From NCBI GenBank assembly GCA_900104375.1, contig LT629302.1, positions 2,630,001 through 2,694,000 on the forward strand: a DNA stretch of 64,000 bases, read 5' to 3'. The notes below the pieces were generated by a model. The model was not told the origin of the DNA. It worked only from the letters and a program-made list of their open reading frames with translations, and did no database searches. Position numbers and translations under genes: made by a program. This document shows positions 46,761-55,663 of this stretch, piece after piece (the first letter of the stretch is position 1; the number at the start of each line of letters is the position of its first letter). The stretch comes from Flavobacteriaceae bacterium MAR_2010_188 (GTDB lineage: Bacteria; Bacteroidota; Bacteroidia; Flavobacteriales; Flavobacteriaceae).

Positions 46761-49700
46761 TTAAAAAGTAAGGTTTACACCAAGAATAATTTGAAATGGT
46801 CGGGGATAAATTCCTTCATCAGTACCGTCATAAATTTCGGGAGTTAGGCCACTATATTTGGTCCAATAGCCAATGTTGTATGCGCTGGCATTTAATCTTA
46901 TATCACTTAATCCTAATTTTGATATGCCATCTATTCCTGTTGGAATTGAGTATGAAAGAGTAAGTTCTCGAAATGCAATAAAATCACCCTTTTCGTAGTA
47001 TAATGTACTAGCAGAACCTCCGCCACCAGTTGCATCTAGATTTGAATTTGACCCCAAATTTCTTAGGTGATTTCTATATCCATTGTCAAAATCCGAAGCA
47101 TTATCATATCTCGGATATTTAGCAATGTCACCTTGTTCCGTCCAAAAATCGTCACGTAATACGTCGGTGGTAGTCATTACATTATTTCTAGCATTGGCGT
47201 TAGCTCTCGCTCTCCATCCGCTATTAATAACATGGCCAAAAGCATAATCCATTGCAAATCTCAATTGCAGTCCCTTATATGAAAATGTATTTACCATTCC
47301 TCCAATTTTATCTGGAGTTTCATAACCTACAAAGACTAAATCTTTATCATCTATTATATTGTCTCCATTAACATCCCGCCAGATGGCATCACCTCCATTT
47401 TTAGGGTCTCCAAATTTAGAGCCGGAAACTAATAAATCCTGGGGGGCATTTGCCGCCTCTTCGTCGGTGCTATAAACTCCTATCATATCAAAAGCCCAAA
47501 TACCATAAGGTCTTTCACCTTCAGCTAAACCGCCAACCTGTACTACATCACCATTAGAATTGTATATTTCTCCTCCTTGAATTCTATTCTTCTCTCTCTC
47601 ATTCTCAGGTAAATCAACAACGGTAGTACGATTGTAGGCGAAATTGAAATCAGTGTGCCAAGTAAAATCACCAGCTCGAAGAACATCTGCGCCAAGTTCA
47701 ATTTCTATACCTTCATTCCTTAGACTACCAAAATTTGAACGTATGGAACTAAAACCTGTTTGTTGTGGTAGTGGTCTATCGATTAGCCTATCATCGGTAA
47801 GCTTATTATAATAATCCAGTAGTAAATTAAAGCGTCCATTTCCAAAACCTAGGTCCATACCAACATCCAAAGTAGTTGTGGTTTCCCATTTTAATCCGGT
47901 GTTTGGTAACCTGGAAAGAAGTGCCCCACCTTGAAACTGGTAAAACCTAGTCGAATATTGCCCTTGGGTATCAGCAATAGTCAGCCCAGATAGAGATCCT
48001 GCTTGACCCCAGCTGGCACGAATTTTAAGTTTATTAAAATATTCGGTATTCCAAAAGCCTTCTTCGTTAACATTCCAACCTATTGAGAATGCTGGGAAAA
48101 ATGCATACCTGTTATCGGCAGCAAACTGCGATGCGCCATCATATCGATAGGTCGCAGAAAGCATATATTTAGATTTATAATTATAGTTAAGTCTACCGAA
48201 ATTACTGAACAGCTTATTTTCAGTTATATCACTAGAGACTCTTTCTTGATCGGTGGCAGAAGCGTTAAGTGTTATGATGATGTCTGTTGGAGCATCAGCT
48301 CCCTCTCCAAAAATCCCTTCACGTCTTTCTTTAGTATAATTTATCCCCCATAGCAAATCAAAATTATGTCCATTAATTTCTTTATCGTAGGTAAATATTC
48401 CATTTAATAGCAATTGGTTATTCGCTACTTCATCTCTGGCAGAGCGACGGGTTGGAATTTCGGGAGAAGCCTTTTCAAAGAAATTAAAATTATAATCATC
48501 CCTAAAAAATGATCCTGAAGGTTTGAAATATAAATTGTCCCAAATATTCCACTCCATACCAAAATTGAAAGTCGTGTAATATGTTTTTTGATCAATAATT
48601 TGATAAAATAGTTCGTGCAACCTATTTCTTGGGGAACTTGTTACTTCACCAAGAGCAGGAGTTCCATCGTCATTATATATTCTTAAGGTGTGGGGCATTC
48701 TAGATGACCGATTTATGGAGTTATTACTACTTTGTACCTGATCGCTCTCTTGATAACTAAAATTGACTCCAGAATTTATTTTAACCCGATCGCTAATATC
48801 AAAATCGCCATTAAATAAACCAGTGAATCGCGAAAAACCTGTTCCTAAAAATGTTCCTTCTTGATCAAGGTAACCTAGACTTACATTAAAGTTGGAGGTT
48901 TCGTTCCCTCTACTAAAACGTAAATTAAGATCTTGAGTTACCGCTGGCACAAAGATTATTTCGTCGTAATTGTTGTCCTTAAATAGTAATGTTTTTCCAG
49001 TCACTGGATCTTCCATAGTCTGAAAACCCTTATTCTCTAGGAGATTTGCAACATATGCCTGACCTTCTACCCCAATTACATCGTCGATGAAAGCTAAAGT
49101 ATTCCGAGACACCCCATATTGACCTCTAGCATTAATTGTTTGTGTGCTATATCCGAATTTAGTATTGGATAATCTGTCTCCAGGATTTTCAAGGTTTATA
49201 CCTTTAGCAGCAGCTATTCTAGAAACTCTAATATATTCTTCTGCGGTGGTCCATGGGTAGTTATTTAATTGTTCCGCCAAACCTGTCTGATAATCTATAT
49301 TGAATATGCCCTTTGAGTTTCTATCACCAGATTTGGTTGTGATCAGTATAATACCATTAGCCGCACGAGCACCATAAATAGCGGTAGCAGCAGCATCCTT
49401 TAACACTTGGATCGTGGCGACATCATTGGGATTAAGCCCATTTAAATTCTTCCTATATACACCATCTATTAAATATAGTGGCTCATTGGATCCACTACCG
49501 GCACGGACTTGCGTACCTCCTCTAATAAAGACTTGGGCCTCATCACCTGGTTGTCCAGAAGTCGGCAGTATTGAGAGTCCCGCGACTTTACCTTGAAGAG
49601 CTTGGATTGGGTTAGCCGATGGCGTGTTCTCCACTTCTTTAATATCTACTTTGGAAATGGCACCAGTTACTAGATTTCTGGATTGCTTACCATAGCCAAT

Positions 49701-50012
49701 CACCAGAATATCTGCTAGCACTTCGGCATCTGCGCTAAGCACAACATCTATAGTCGCTCTAGAGTTAACTCCAATTTCTTGAGGCGCAAAACCTAAAGAA
49801 GAAAAAATTAATGTAGCATTCGGCTCGACTTCAATTGAATAATTACCGTCAAAATCTGTAGATGTTCCATCTGTCGTGCCTTTTATAATTACGTTGGCAC
49901 CCGGCAGTGGTATCCCTGTATCGTCCAGAACAACACCCGATGTTACAATTTTTTGACTAAAAAGATTATTGCTCAAACAAAGCAAAAAAACTAACGTAAA
50001 GAATCTAATCAT
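46761..50012 (-). CDS. susC: SusC/RagA-family TonB-dependent receptor
   Basis: A 1083-residue outer-membrane importer. After the signal peptide (MIRFFTLVFLLCLSNNLFSQ) comes a CarbopepD_reg_2 domain (GVVLDDTGIPLPGANVIIKG), then the plug (GYGKQSRNLVTGAISKVD; LQGKVAGLSI; YLIDGVYRK; AIYGARAANGIILI) and the barrel, ending in an aromatic residue (GVNLTF). I chose ATG at 50012; the frame runs up to 50078 but the longer start would hide the signal peptide and cross the operator at 50024-50038. First gene of the sialic-acid operon, energised by TonB/ExbBD. Confidence 0.95.
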   Translation of the reverse strand: MIRFFTLVFLLCLSNNLFSQKIVTSGVVLDDTGIPLPGANVIIKGTTDGTSTDFDGNYSIEVEPNATLIFSSLGFAPQEIGVNSRATIDVVLSADAEVLADILVIGYGKQSRNLVTGAISKVDIKEVENTPSANPIQALQGKVAGLSILPTSGQPGDEAQVFIRGGTQVRAGSGSNEPLYLIDGVYRKNLNGLNPNDVATIQVLKDAAATAIYGARAANGIILITTKSGDRNSKGIFNIDYQTGLAEQLNNYPWTTAEEYIRVSRIAAAKGINLENPGDRLSNTKFGYSTQTINARGQYGVSRNTLAFIDDVIGVEGQAYVANLLENKGFQTMEDPVTGKTLLFKDNNYDEIIFVPAVTQDLNLRFSRGNETSNFNVSLGYLDQEGTFLGTGFSRFTGLFNGDFDISDRVKINSGVNFSYQESDQVQSSNNSINRSSRMPHTLRIYNDDGTPALGEVTSSPRNRLHELFYQIIDQKTYYTTFNFGMEWNIWDNLYFKPSGSFFRDDYNFNFFEKASPEIPTRRSARDEVANNQLLLNGIFTYDKEINGHNFDLLWGINYTKERREGIFGEGADAPTDIIITLNASATDQERVSSDITENKLFSNFGRLNYNYKSKYMLSATYRYDGASQFAADNRYAFFPAFSIGWNVNEEGFWNTEYFNKLKIRASWGQAGSLSGLTIADTQGQYSTRFYQFQGGALLSRLPNTGLKWETTTTLDVGMDLGFGNGRFNLLLDYYNKLTDDRLIDRPLPQQTGFSSIRSNFGSLRNEGIEIELGADVLRAGDFTWHTDFNFAYNRTTVVDLPENEREKNRIQGGEIYNSNGDVVQVGGLAEGERPYGIWAFDMIGVYSTDEEAANAPQDLLVSGSKFGDPKNGGDAIWRDVNGDNIIDDKDLVFVGYETPDKIGGMVNTFSYKGLQLRFAMDYAFGHVINSGWRARANANARNNVMTTTDVLRDDFWTEQGDIAKYPRYDNASDFDNGYRNHLRNLGSNSNLDATGGGGSASTLYYEKGDFIAFRELTLSYSIPTGIDGISKLGLSDIRLNASAYNIGYWTKYSGLTPEIYDGTDEGIYPRPFQIILGVNLTF

Positions 50013-50023
50013 AAGAATATTTT

Positions 50024-50038
50024 TATTGTAGGACAATA
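50024..50038. promoter_or_regulatory. Operator candidate upstream of susC (GntR/FCD type)
   Basis: TATTGTAGGACAATA is a palindrome with one mismatch pair around the centre; its core TTGTAGGACAA fits TNGTnnnACNA, the operator form described for FadR-subfamily GntR proteins. It lies 11 bases upstream of the susC start codon and about 90 bases from the start of the GntR gene. Confidence 0.65.
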
Positions 50039-50091
50039 TGATTTTACTAATATATAACAATATCCTATTACTTTCCAAAAATCAAACTACA

Positions 50092-50124
50092 TTTGTTAAA
50101 AAGATTTCTAATTATTTAAATTTG
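50092..50124 (+). promoter_or_regulatory. Promoter of the GntR regulator gene
   Basis: TTTG at 50092-50095 and TAAATTTG at 50117-50124 with a 21-base spacer. The ATG at 50129 lies only 4 bases beyond the -7 box, so the transcript would be leaderless or nearly so. Confidence 0.7.
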
Positions 50125-50128
50125 CCAT

Positions 50129-50833
50129 ATGAAAAGTCAAGCCGAGAATTTTAAGCCCATCCTAAAAGAAAGCATGGTCGATCAGGTCGAAAGAAATTTA
50201 TGGCTTTATTTTAAGAACAATGATTTTCATCCAGGTGATAATCTTCCGACTGAAAAGGAACTCGCAGAAAACATGAATGTGAGTAGAAATGTTATACGTG
50301 AAGCACTGAGCAGGTTTAGGATGCTTGGACTTATTTCATCAAACAAAAAAAGCGGAATTCAACTAGAAAAATTCGATTTGTTCTCGGCACTTGCGCGAGT
50401 GATGGATCCCGATGTTTTAGATAAGTCTACATTACATAATTTATTTGAGCTTAGAATTATGCTAGAAATAGGAATGGCTGATGCGATTTATAGAAATATA
50501 AATAAGGATGAAATAAAATTTTTACGCCAAATCGTTGAAGACTACGAATTACGCAAGAATGTTCCAGATAAAATTGAACATGAAATCAGTTTTCACTCCG
50601 CGCTTTATAAAATCTCCAAAAACGAAACCCTGTGTGGATTCCAAAAATATCTAAGGAGTGTCTTTGATTATGTTTTGGAACTTGAATCTGTAATTATTGA
50701 TGAGAATAAGGCTAATACTAAAGTTTCTCACAATGAGTTGATAGATTGTCTAGAAAAAGGATCAGCAGAAGAATTTAGGAAACTTATGCATGACCATTTC
50801 AACCCTTATTATGAAATGAATTTTCTAGAATAA
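50129..50833 (+). CDS. GntR-family transcriptional regulator (FCD/FadR subfamily)
   Basis: A 234-residue regulator. The N-terminal winged helix has PTEKELAENMNVSRNVIREALSRF (about 42-65), the GntR signature; the C-terminal ~150 residues are the all-helical FCD ligand domain (LFELRIMLEIGMADAIYRN; HEISFHSALYKISKNETL). It is transcribed away from susC and toward the second sialidase. NanR of E. coli is from the same subfamily and responds to Neu5Ac, so this protein is probably the sialic-acid repressor; ligand not proven. Two matching operators flank the locus. Confidence 0.9.
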   Translation: MKSQAENFKPILKESMVDQVERNLWLYFKNNDFHPGDNLPTEKELAENMNVSRNVIREALSRFRMLGLISSNKKSGIQLEKFDLFSALARVMDPDVLDKSTLHNLFELRIMLEIGMADAIYRNINKDEIKFLRQIVEDYELRKNVPDKIEHEISFHSALYKISKNETLCGFQKYLRSVFDYVLELESVIIDENKANTKVSHNELIDCLEKGSAEEFRKLMHDHFNPYYEMNFLE

Positions 50834-50851
50834 TACGTAAATTATTAATTT

Positions 50852-52504
50852 CTATTTCTTGTCAACGAGATGACTGATATCTATTAATTGAAAAGTCATT
50901 TGAGCCTGGCTACCTTCATATAAAATTGCTAAGGTGCTAGCGTCCAAAGAGGTAATACAAGAATACCCCGAACCTTTGCCTTCATCCAGTTCCATCCAAT
51001 ATTCTTCGGGCCAACTTAGACCATTATCAAAACTAACCTTAATTGTATGTTTAATTCTTTCATCCTTAGAATTAGGATTTGAGAAGAATAGTATTTCTTT
51101 GTTTTCTTGATTAAGACCTCTATATGTGTGTTTGTGAAGACTCGCCATACACACAGGCTCAATAAGAGCGCTATTGGAAGAAGGATGCTCAGTCCAAGTT
51201 TTCCCGAGGTCTTTACTGACAGCCACGTACCTACCATTATCTTCACCTTTTCTCTGCCTGTTTAGATTGTCGCGCATATTCAGCATAAGACTTCCATCCG
51301 GCAACTCTACCACCATACTTTCGGTAGTATTGTTTCCCGCTATATTGCTCGATTCCCAAGTCTCCCCGTTATCCTTACTATAGGTTATATTACTAAAACT
51401 ATCTCCATTTTTATCTCTTCCTTGAGTCGGAAAAACCAAAGTACCATCCTTAAGTGTAATACCATGACCTGGTGCAGGGGCAGATAACCACCATTCCTCT
51501 TTTTTGAGCATTGTAGTTAAGTTTCTTGGCTCGCTCCAAGTTTTTCCGTCATCTGTACTTTTAGTCAACAAAAACTGGCTTGTTTGTTTCAATTCAAATC
51601 CTGGTTGAGAACCTTTATTTCTCCATTGATGGTTCCATTCCTCACTATTCTCATCTAAACCATCTACCCAAACTCCGTCAGAATTTATTACGCCATGCAT
51701 CCATAATCCCGCGACATAAATGTCTCCAGTATTAGTATCAACTAATATATTGGCATCGCTCACCCCGTTGAATTTTTCAGGAAGGTTATTAAACTTTTCC
51801 TTGTCCAAAATAATCTGCATTGGCTCCCAACTTTTACCGCCATCAGTAGAACGACTTAACCCAATATCGATATCTCCTTGTAAATCACGTCTTGAATCAT
51901 ATCGAACATCATAAATGGCTAAAAGGTTACCGGACTTCGTTGTGGTTAAACCTGGAATCCGAAAGGTGTTAACCCCATTATCACCCATTTGCTTTAATGC
52001 TAATCCCGCACGTAATACTGGAGATTCCGACTTACTATCGCTAGAGATTGAATTTCCATCAACAATCAGGTTTTTTGCAGATATTTCAAATTTCGTCAAT
52101 AACTCCGTATCATTTTTCAGTTCATAGGTCACCCAGAAATAATTATCGCCACTGGGCAAACTGAGCATCATATTGATTTCATTTTCTTCCTTAGGAAGTA
52201 ACTGGGTGAAGACTTTGTTTTCTGTGTTAAATAGTGAGTCTTTTTGGGTATAATATACTGCAACACTATTTATATTATTGGCGTTCGTGGAATTAAGTAT
52301 TATTTGAATATCCCTCTTTTGGTTATTTTCTGTTTTGGTTTCTAAATTAATTCTCATTACAGGAATGTCGGATACCCCAATCAATAATGGATAATTGAAC
52401 ATGGTATATTCAGCTTGAATATTCGATTCTTGTGCCTCGCAGTTAAAAGTTACTAACGCACAGAGAAGAAATAATTTTGATGATAGTGTGAAGATTGCAG
52501 CCAT
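50852..52504 (-). CDS. nanH: Sialidase (GH33) with N-terminal beta-sandwich domain
   Basis: A 550-residue exported sialidase. A signal peptide (ending CEAQ) is followed by a ~130-residue beta-sandwich domain like that of Bacteroides NanH. The catalytic propeller has FRIP at 181-184 and Asp-boxes STDGGKSW, STDDGKTW, SKDNGETW, SKDLGKTW and SFDNGLSW. No lipobox is convincing, so it is probably periplasmic or released. It is a separate minus-strand transcript, with its own operator 8 bases before the start codon, and converges on the regulator gene with 18 bases between stops. Confidence 0.93.
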   Translation of the reverse strand: MAAIFTLSSKLFLLCALVTFNCEAQESNIQAEYTMFNYPLLIGVSDIPVMRINLETKTENNQKRDIQIILNSTNANNINSVAVYYTQKDSLFNTENKVFTQLLPKEENEINMMLSLPSGDNYFWVTYELKNDTELLTKFEISAKNLIVDGNSISSDSKSESPVLRAGLALKQMGDNGVNTFRIPGLTTTKSGNLLAIYDVRYDSRRDLQGDIDIGLSRSTDGGKSWEPMQIILDKEKFNNLPEKFNGVSDANILVDTNTGDIYVAGLWMHGVINSDGVWVDGLDENSEEWNHQWRNKGSQPGFELKQTSQFLLTKSTDDGKTWSEPRNLTTMLKKEEWWLSAPAPGHGITLKDGTLVFPTQGRDKNGDSFSNITYSKDNGETWESSNIAGNNTTESMVVELPDGSLMLNMRDNLNRQRKGEDNGRYVAVSKDLGKTWTEHPSSNSALIEPVCMASLHKHTYRGLNQENKEILFFSNPNSKDERIKHTIKVSFDNGLSWPEEYWMELDEGKGSGYSCITSLDASTLAILYEGSQAQMTFQLIDISHLVDKK

Positions 52505-52512
52505 AACTTATT

Positions 52513-52527
52513 TATTGTAGTACAATA
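52513..52527. promoter_or_regulatory. Operator candidate upstream of the second sialidase
   Basis: TATTGTAGTACAATA is a perfect palindrome; its core TTGTAGTACAA fits TNGTnnnACNA and differs by one base from the copy before susC. It lies 8 bases upstream of the start codon, so a bound repressor would block transcription. Confidence 0.7.
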
Positions 52528-52833
52528 TTACAATAATTATGGATATTACCCTATCCCCCTTTAAATTTTGTTTGAAGGATTAACTAATCAAATTGTTTAA
52601 GTTTGTTATGAAACCTAAATATTTTTAGGTATCGTTATCACTGGAAAATGCAGAATAATATATTATTTAAATACAATTAATTTATATTAAAAGAAATCGG
52701 AATATTCATCTATTTCTTCTCGGTCATCATTACTACGGTTGTTAATAACTCATAATTCCTTCATTTTCTCCAAAAATCATATGATACCAGTTACTTCCAT
52801 TTAATACCAATATTTATTTGACACATTTATTTT

Positions 52834-52858
52834 GGTGTAATTTGGTATTATTTGATAC
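52834..52858 (+). repeat. Left copy of a degenerate 25-base repeat
   Basis: Starts GGTGTAATTTGGTATTATTT; matches 60251-60275 at 21 of 25 positions in the same orientation. Could be an integrase or excisionase site, or a relic of a smaller element. Confidence 0.4.
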
Positions 52859-52958
52859 AAGGTATTGTATATCAACTATTTGTGAATAAAAATAATTCAT
52901 CAATCACGCCTCAATCTTCCCTTCTCTTTACCTTTATACCCAGAATTCTTCAAAAGAA

Positions 52959-52976
52959 AACAAAAGCGCTTTTGTT
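52959..52976. promoter_or_regulatory. Perfect 18-bp palindrome before the excisionase-like gene
   Basis: AACAAAAGCGCTTTTGTT, 26 bases upstream of the ATG at 53003. Its place and symmetry suggest an operator for the first gene of the mobilisation module. Confidence 0.5.
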
Positions 52977-53002
52977 CATTTCGTAACCATAAAAAGAAAC
53001 AA

Positions 53003-53287
53003 ATGGACAATATTTTTATACTGGAACGGCTAGACCGTTTAGAGCGGCTATTAACTGCTAATAAAGAAGTACTCACCTTTGAGGAAACCTGTGATTATAC
53101 TGGGATATCGAGAAGCTATCTCTATAAGCTGACATCCTCGGGCAATATTCCGCATTCAAAGCCCAATGGTAAAATGATTTTTTTTGAAAAGAAAAAATTG
53201 AACGATTGGCTTCTCCAAAACAAACGCAGTTCTCACTCGGAAATATCTAGAGAAGCATTGAAATACACTCTTAAAAATAAAAGATGA
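53003..53287 (+). CDS. Excisionase-like helix-turn-helix protein
   Basis: A 94-residue DNA-binding protein. Residues ~22-72 form a MerR-like HTH_17 domain (LTFEETCDYTGISRSYLYKLTSSGNIPHSKPNGKMIF region), common to Xis-like proteins of Bacteroidota integrative elements. A short N-terminal helix may dimerise. It overlaps the VapE-like gene by 4 bases. It may control excision or the replication genes downstream. Confidence 0.8.
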   Translation: MDNIFILERLDRLERLLTANKEVLTFEETCDYTGISRSYLYKLTSSGNIPHSKPNGKMIFFEKKKLNDWLLQNKRSSHSEISREALKYTLKNKR

Positions 53288-54495
53288 TAGTTTCAAGCAA
53301 TCATGATAATAAGCTTTATGAGGTTAAAGATGCCAAGAAAAAAACGGTCTATGATTATACCATGGAATATTTGGAGGACAAATATAGCATTGTCTATAAC
53401 GAGATTTCCCATGACTTTCAAATAGTACTGAAAGGCCAGAGGGATTGGCAATACCTAAACCTTAACTCCCTCATCATTGAGCTGGCAAAGTCAGGCGTTG
53501 AGATCCCCACGGGAAAACTGGAAATCCTTATCCGATCTGAATGGATCCCAAAGCTCAATCCCATCAAGGATTATTTTAAAGGGTTATCCAGATGGAATGG
53601 TGAAGATTATATTTTGAAACTGGCATCTTATGTACCTACTTATGAGAAAGAAGCCTTTGATTACCATTTTAAGAAATGGCTGGTCAGGACCATCAAATGT
53701 GCATTGGAGACCAACTATTTCAATAAACAGGCATTTGTTCTATCGCATCAGGGTCAGAACTCTGGTAAATCCACTTGGTGCAGGTTTTTATGTCCTCCCA
53801 TACTTGCCGAATATATGGCAGAGGACATCAGTAATGATAAGGACGCTAGAATCCAATTATGTCGTAATTTTCTTTATAACCTTGATGAACTGGCAGTACT
53901 GTCCAAAAAGGACGTCAATGCCCTGAAAGCATTTTTTTCGAAAACCTTTATTAATGAACGGCTGCCCTATGACAGGAAGAATACCACGCTTCCGAGGATT
54001 TGTTCTTTTATGGGCTCTACCAACATGTCCTCTTTTCTGAACGATGAAACAGGCTCTGTTCGATGGCTCTGTTTTGAGCTAAAAGGAAGAATCGATTTTG
54101 AATACTCAAAGGTGATTGATATCAACAAGGTTTGGTCACAGGCTTATCATCTGGCCTATTCCGACCCCACCTTCAATCCTGAACTCTCCATCAAGGATAT
54201 CCAGGAAAATGAAGAACGGAACAAGAAATACACAAAATTGACCTCGGAACAAGAGGTTGTTGCTAAATATTATGAGAATTCTACCGATATCAAGGATTTC
54301 AAAACGGCTTCCGATGTGATGGTCGCAACGGCTTGCCTCAACCTGAGGTTGAACCATATCAATATTGGACGTGCATTGGCGGGTTTCGGCTTTCAAAAAG
54401 TTAAACATCCCAAACGACAGGTCTATGGTTACTTGGCCAAGCCACTCTTCGTGGATACCCCTTGGGAAGTGGAAATGCCAAGGAACAGGGCATAG
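53284..54495 (+). CDS. VapE-like (virulence-associated E) ATPase
   Basis: A 403-residue protein with the VirE/VapE P-loop ATPase domain: Walker A GQNSGKST at 157-164 and a Walker B-like FLYNLDELAVL at about 195. This family of SF3-like helicases is found with primases in mobile elements and phages. Here it precedes a primase-like gene, so a role in element replication after excision or transfer is likely. Its GC content is higher than in the sialic-acid genes. Confidence 0.82.
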   Translation: MIVSSNHDNKLYEVKDAKKKTVYDYTMEYLEDKYSIVYNEISHDFQIVLKGQRDWQYLNLNSLIIELAKSGVEIPTGKLEILIRSEWIPKLNPIKDYFKGLSRWNGEDYILKLASYVPTYEKEAFDYHFKKWLVRTIKCALETNYFNKQAFVLSHQGQNSGKSTWCRFLCPPILAEYMAEDISNDKDARIQLCRNFLYNLDELAVLSKKDVNALKAFFSKTFINERLPYDRKNTTLPRICSFMGSTNMSSFLNDETGSVRWLCFELKGRIDFEYSKVIDINKVWSQAYHLAYSDPTFNPELSIKDIQENEERNKKYTKLTSEQEVVAKYYENSTDIKDFKTASDVMVATACLNLRLNHINIGRALAGFGFQKVKHPKRQVYGYLAKPLFVDTPWEVEMPRNRA

Positions 54496-54497
54496 TA

Positions 54498-54670
54498 CTT
54501 ACCTAACTACCTAAAGGGATAAAAAACCAATGGTGATAGGTCAAAACTTTAGGTAGGAAAATTAACCCCCATCTTACCTAAGGGTTACCTAACCTACCTA
54601 AATAATAAGATAGGTAGCATTGAAAAGACTTCCGACCTAAGCGCAAAGTACCGTCATTATTGGGATAGGT
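54498..54670. repeat. Cluster of ACCTA/TAGGT repeats between VapE-like and primase genes
   Basis: Eleven copies of ACCTA in 170 bases: seven on the plus strand (54501, 54509, 54576, 54587, 54592, 54596, 54635) and four inverted (54537, 54550, 54611, 54666). Three lie in a longer TTACCTAA unit. Such iteron-like clusters beside replication genes often mark an origin; that is inference. Confidence 0.6.
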
Positions 54671-54703
54671 AGAAAGGTAAGAGAAATTTAAAAAATTAAG
54701 CTA

Positions 54704-55663
54704 ATGAAAAGAAAAAGAACAAACGGACTATCGTGTGAAAGAGCCCGAGATTTTCCCATCGAAAATGCGCTGGCAAAACTCGGACACTTTCCGACCAGAA
54801 CGAACGATAAAGAAGCTTGGTTCCTCAGCCCGTTCCGGTCTGAGGTCCAAGCCTCTTTCAAGGTATGCAAGAGAATCAATAGATGGTACGACCATGGGGA
54901 TGGTCAAGGGGGAAATGTGATCGATCTGGTTTGCCTGATAACAAATTCTTCAGTTAGTGAAGCCTTAGTAATATTAGATGATGAGCAAATTTCTTTCTCT
55001 TTTCAAAAGCGGCCAATTTTAGAAGGGGAACAGAACGAATCCAGAATCAGGATTACCCAAATTAAGGAGCTGACCCATATAGCCTTAATCGATTATCTGA
55101 AATCGAGGGGCATAATAGTCCATGTCGCGAACAAGTATTTATACGAGGTATATTATAGCTTCCAGGGTAATAAATATTTCGCATTGGGGTTAAAGAACAT
55201 TTCAAGTGGATGGGAACTAAGGAATAAATATGTTAAGAATTCCAGTTCTCCAAAAGATATTTCCTTGATCAGAAATGGCTCTAAAAAATTGATCGTTACG
55301 GAGGGCATGTTCGACCTTTTGTCCTTATTAACTTAAAATGAAAGACTAGCATTAGAGAACGAATTTCTGGTATTGAACTCCACAGCATTTGTACAAAAGG
55401 GCTTGAAAATAATTGAATACTATAATCAGGTTAAGCTATATCTGGATAACGACGAAAACGGTAAGCGTACGACCCAAAGTTTTATGGAGCATTGTAGTAA
55501 TTATGAAGACAGATCAAATCTTTATTCAGGTTTTAAGGATATGAACGAGTGGCTGATGAATGGTCGGAAAGTTTTAAATGGGCAAACAATTCAAGATGTG
55601 TCTTTGTTGCCACAAAGACAATCTTGCTTTGCTCCCGAAGGTCGCAAAGTGAATAAAAAATGA
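54704..55663 (+). pseudogene. Toprim/CHC2-type primase interrupted by an in-frame stop
   Basis: One reading frame of 319 codons broken by TAA at 55334-55336. The first part (210 codons) has a zinc-finger-like primase N-terminus (FLSPFRSEVQASFKV, WYDHGDGQGGNVIDLV) and the Toprim EGMFDLLSLL motif. After the stop the same frame continues with LYLDNDENGKRTT (Toprim DxD-type) and GFKDMNEWL. Both sides are needed for a Toprim catalytic site, so the gene is probably inactive unless the stop is read through. A restart ATG at 55373 gives 96 residues. Its end overlaps the mobC start by 4 bases. Confidence 0.75.

Larger units (their letters stand above)
52528..53002. other. Intergenic region between the sialidase and the mobilisation module
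   Basis: AT-rich, no gene. It holds an AT-rich tract with repeated TTTGGTATT/TTTGATAC motifs (52801-52870), related to sequence beside the integrase, and a perfect palindrome at 52959-52976 just before the excisionase-like gene. The base composition changes after 53.0 kb to a visibly more GC-rich style. Confidence 0.5.

Noticed and set aside
49993-50078. Longer start for SusC
   Set aside because: Would bury the signal peptide at residue 23 and cover the operator palindrome; ATG at 50012 is better.
54704-55663. Two separate genes in the primase region
   Set aside because: The second frame is in the same phase as the first and together they make one Toprim domain; a single interrupted gene explains it better.
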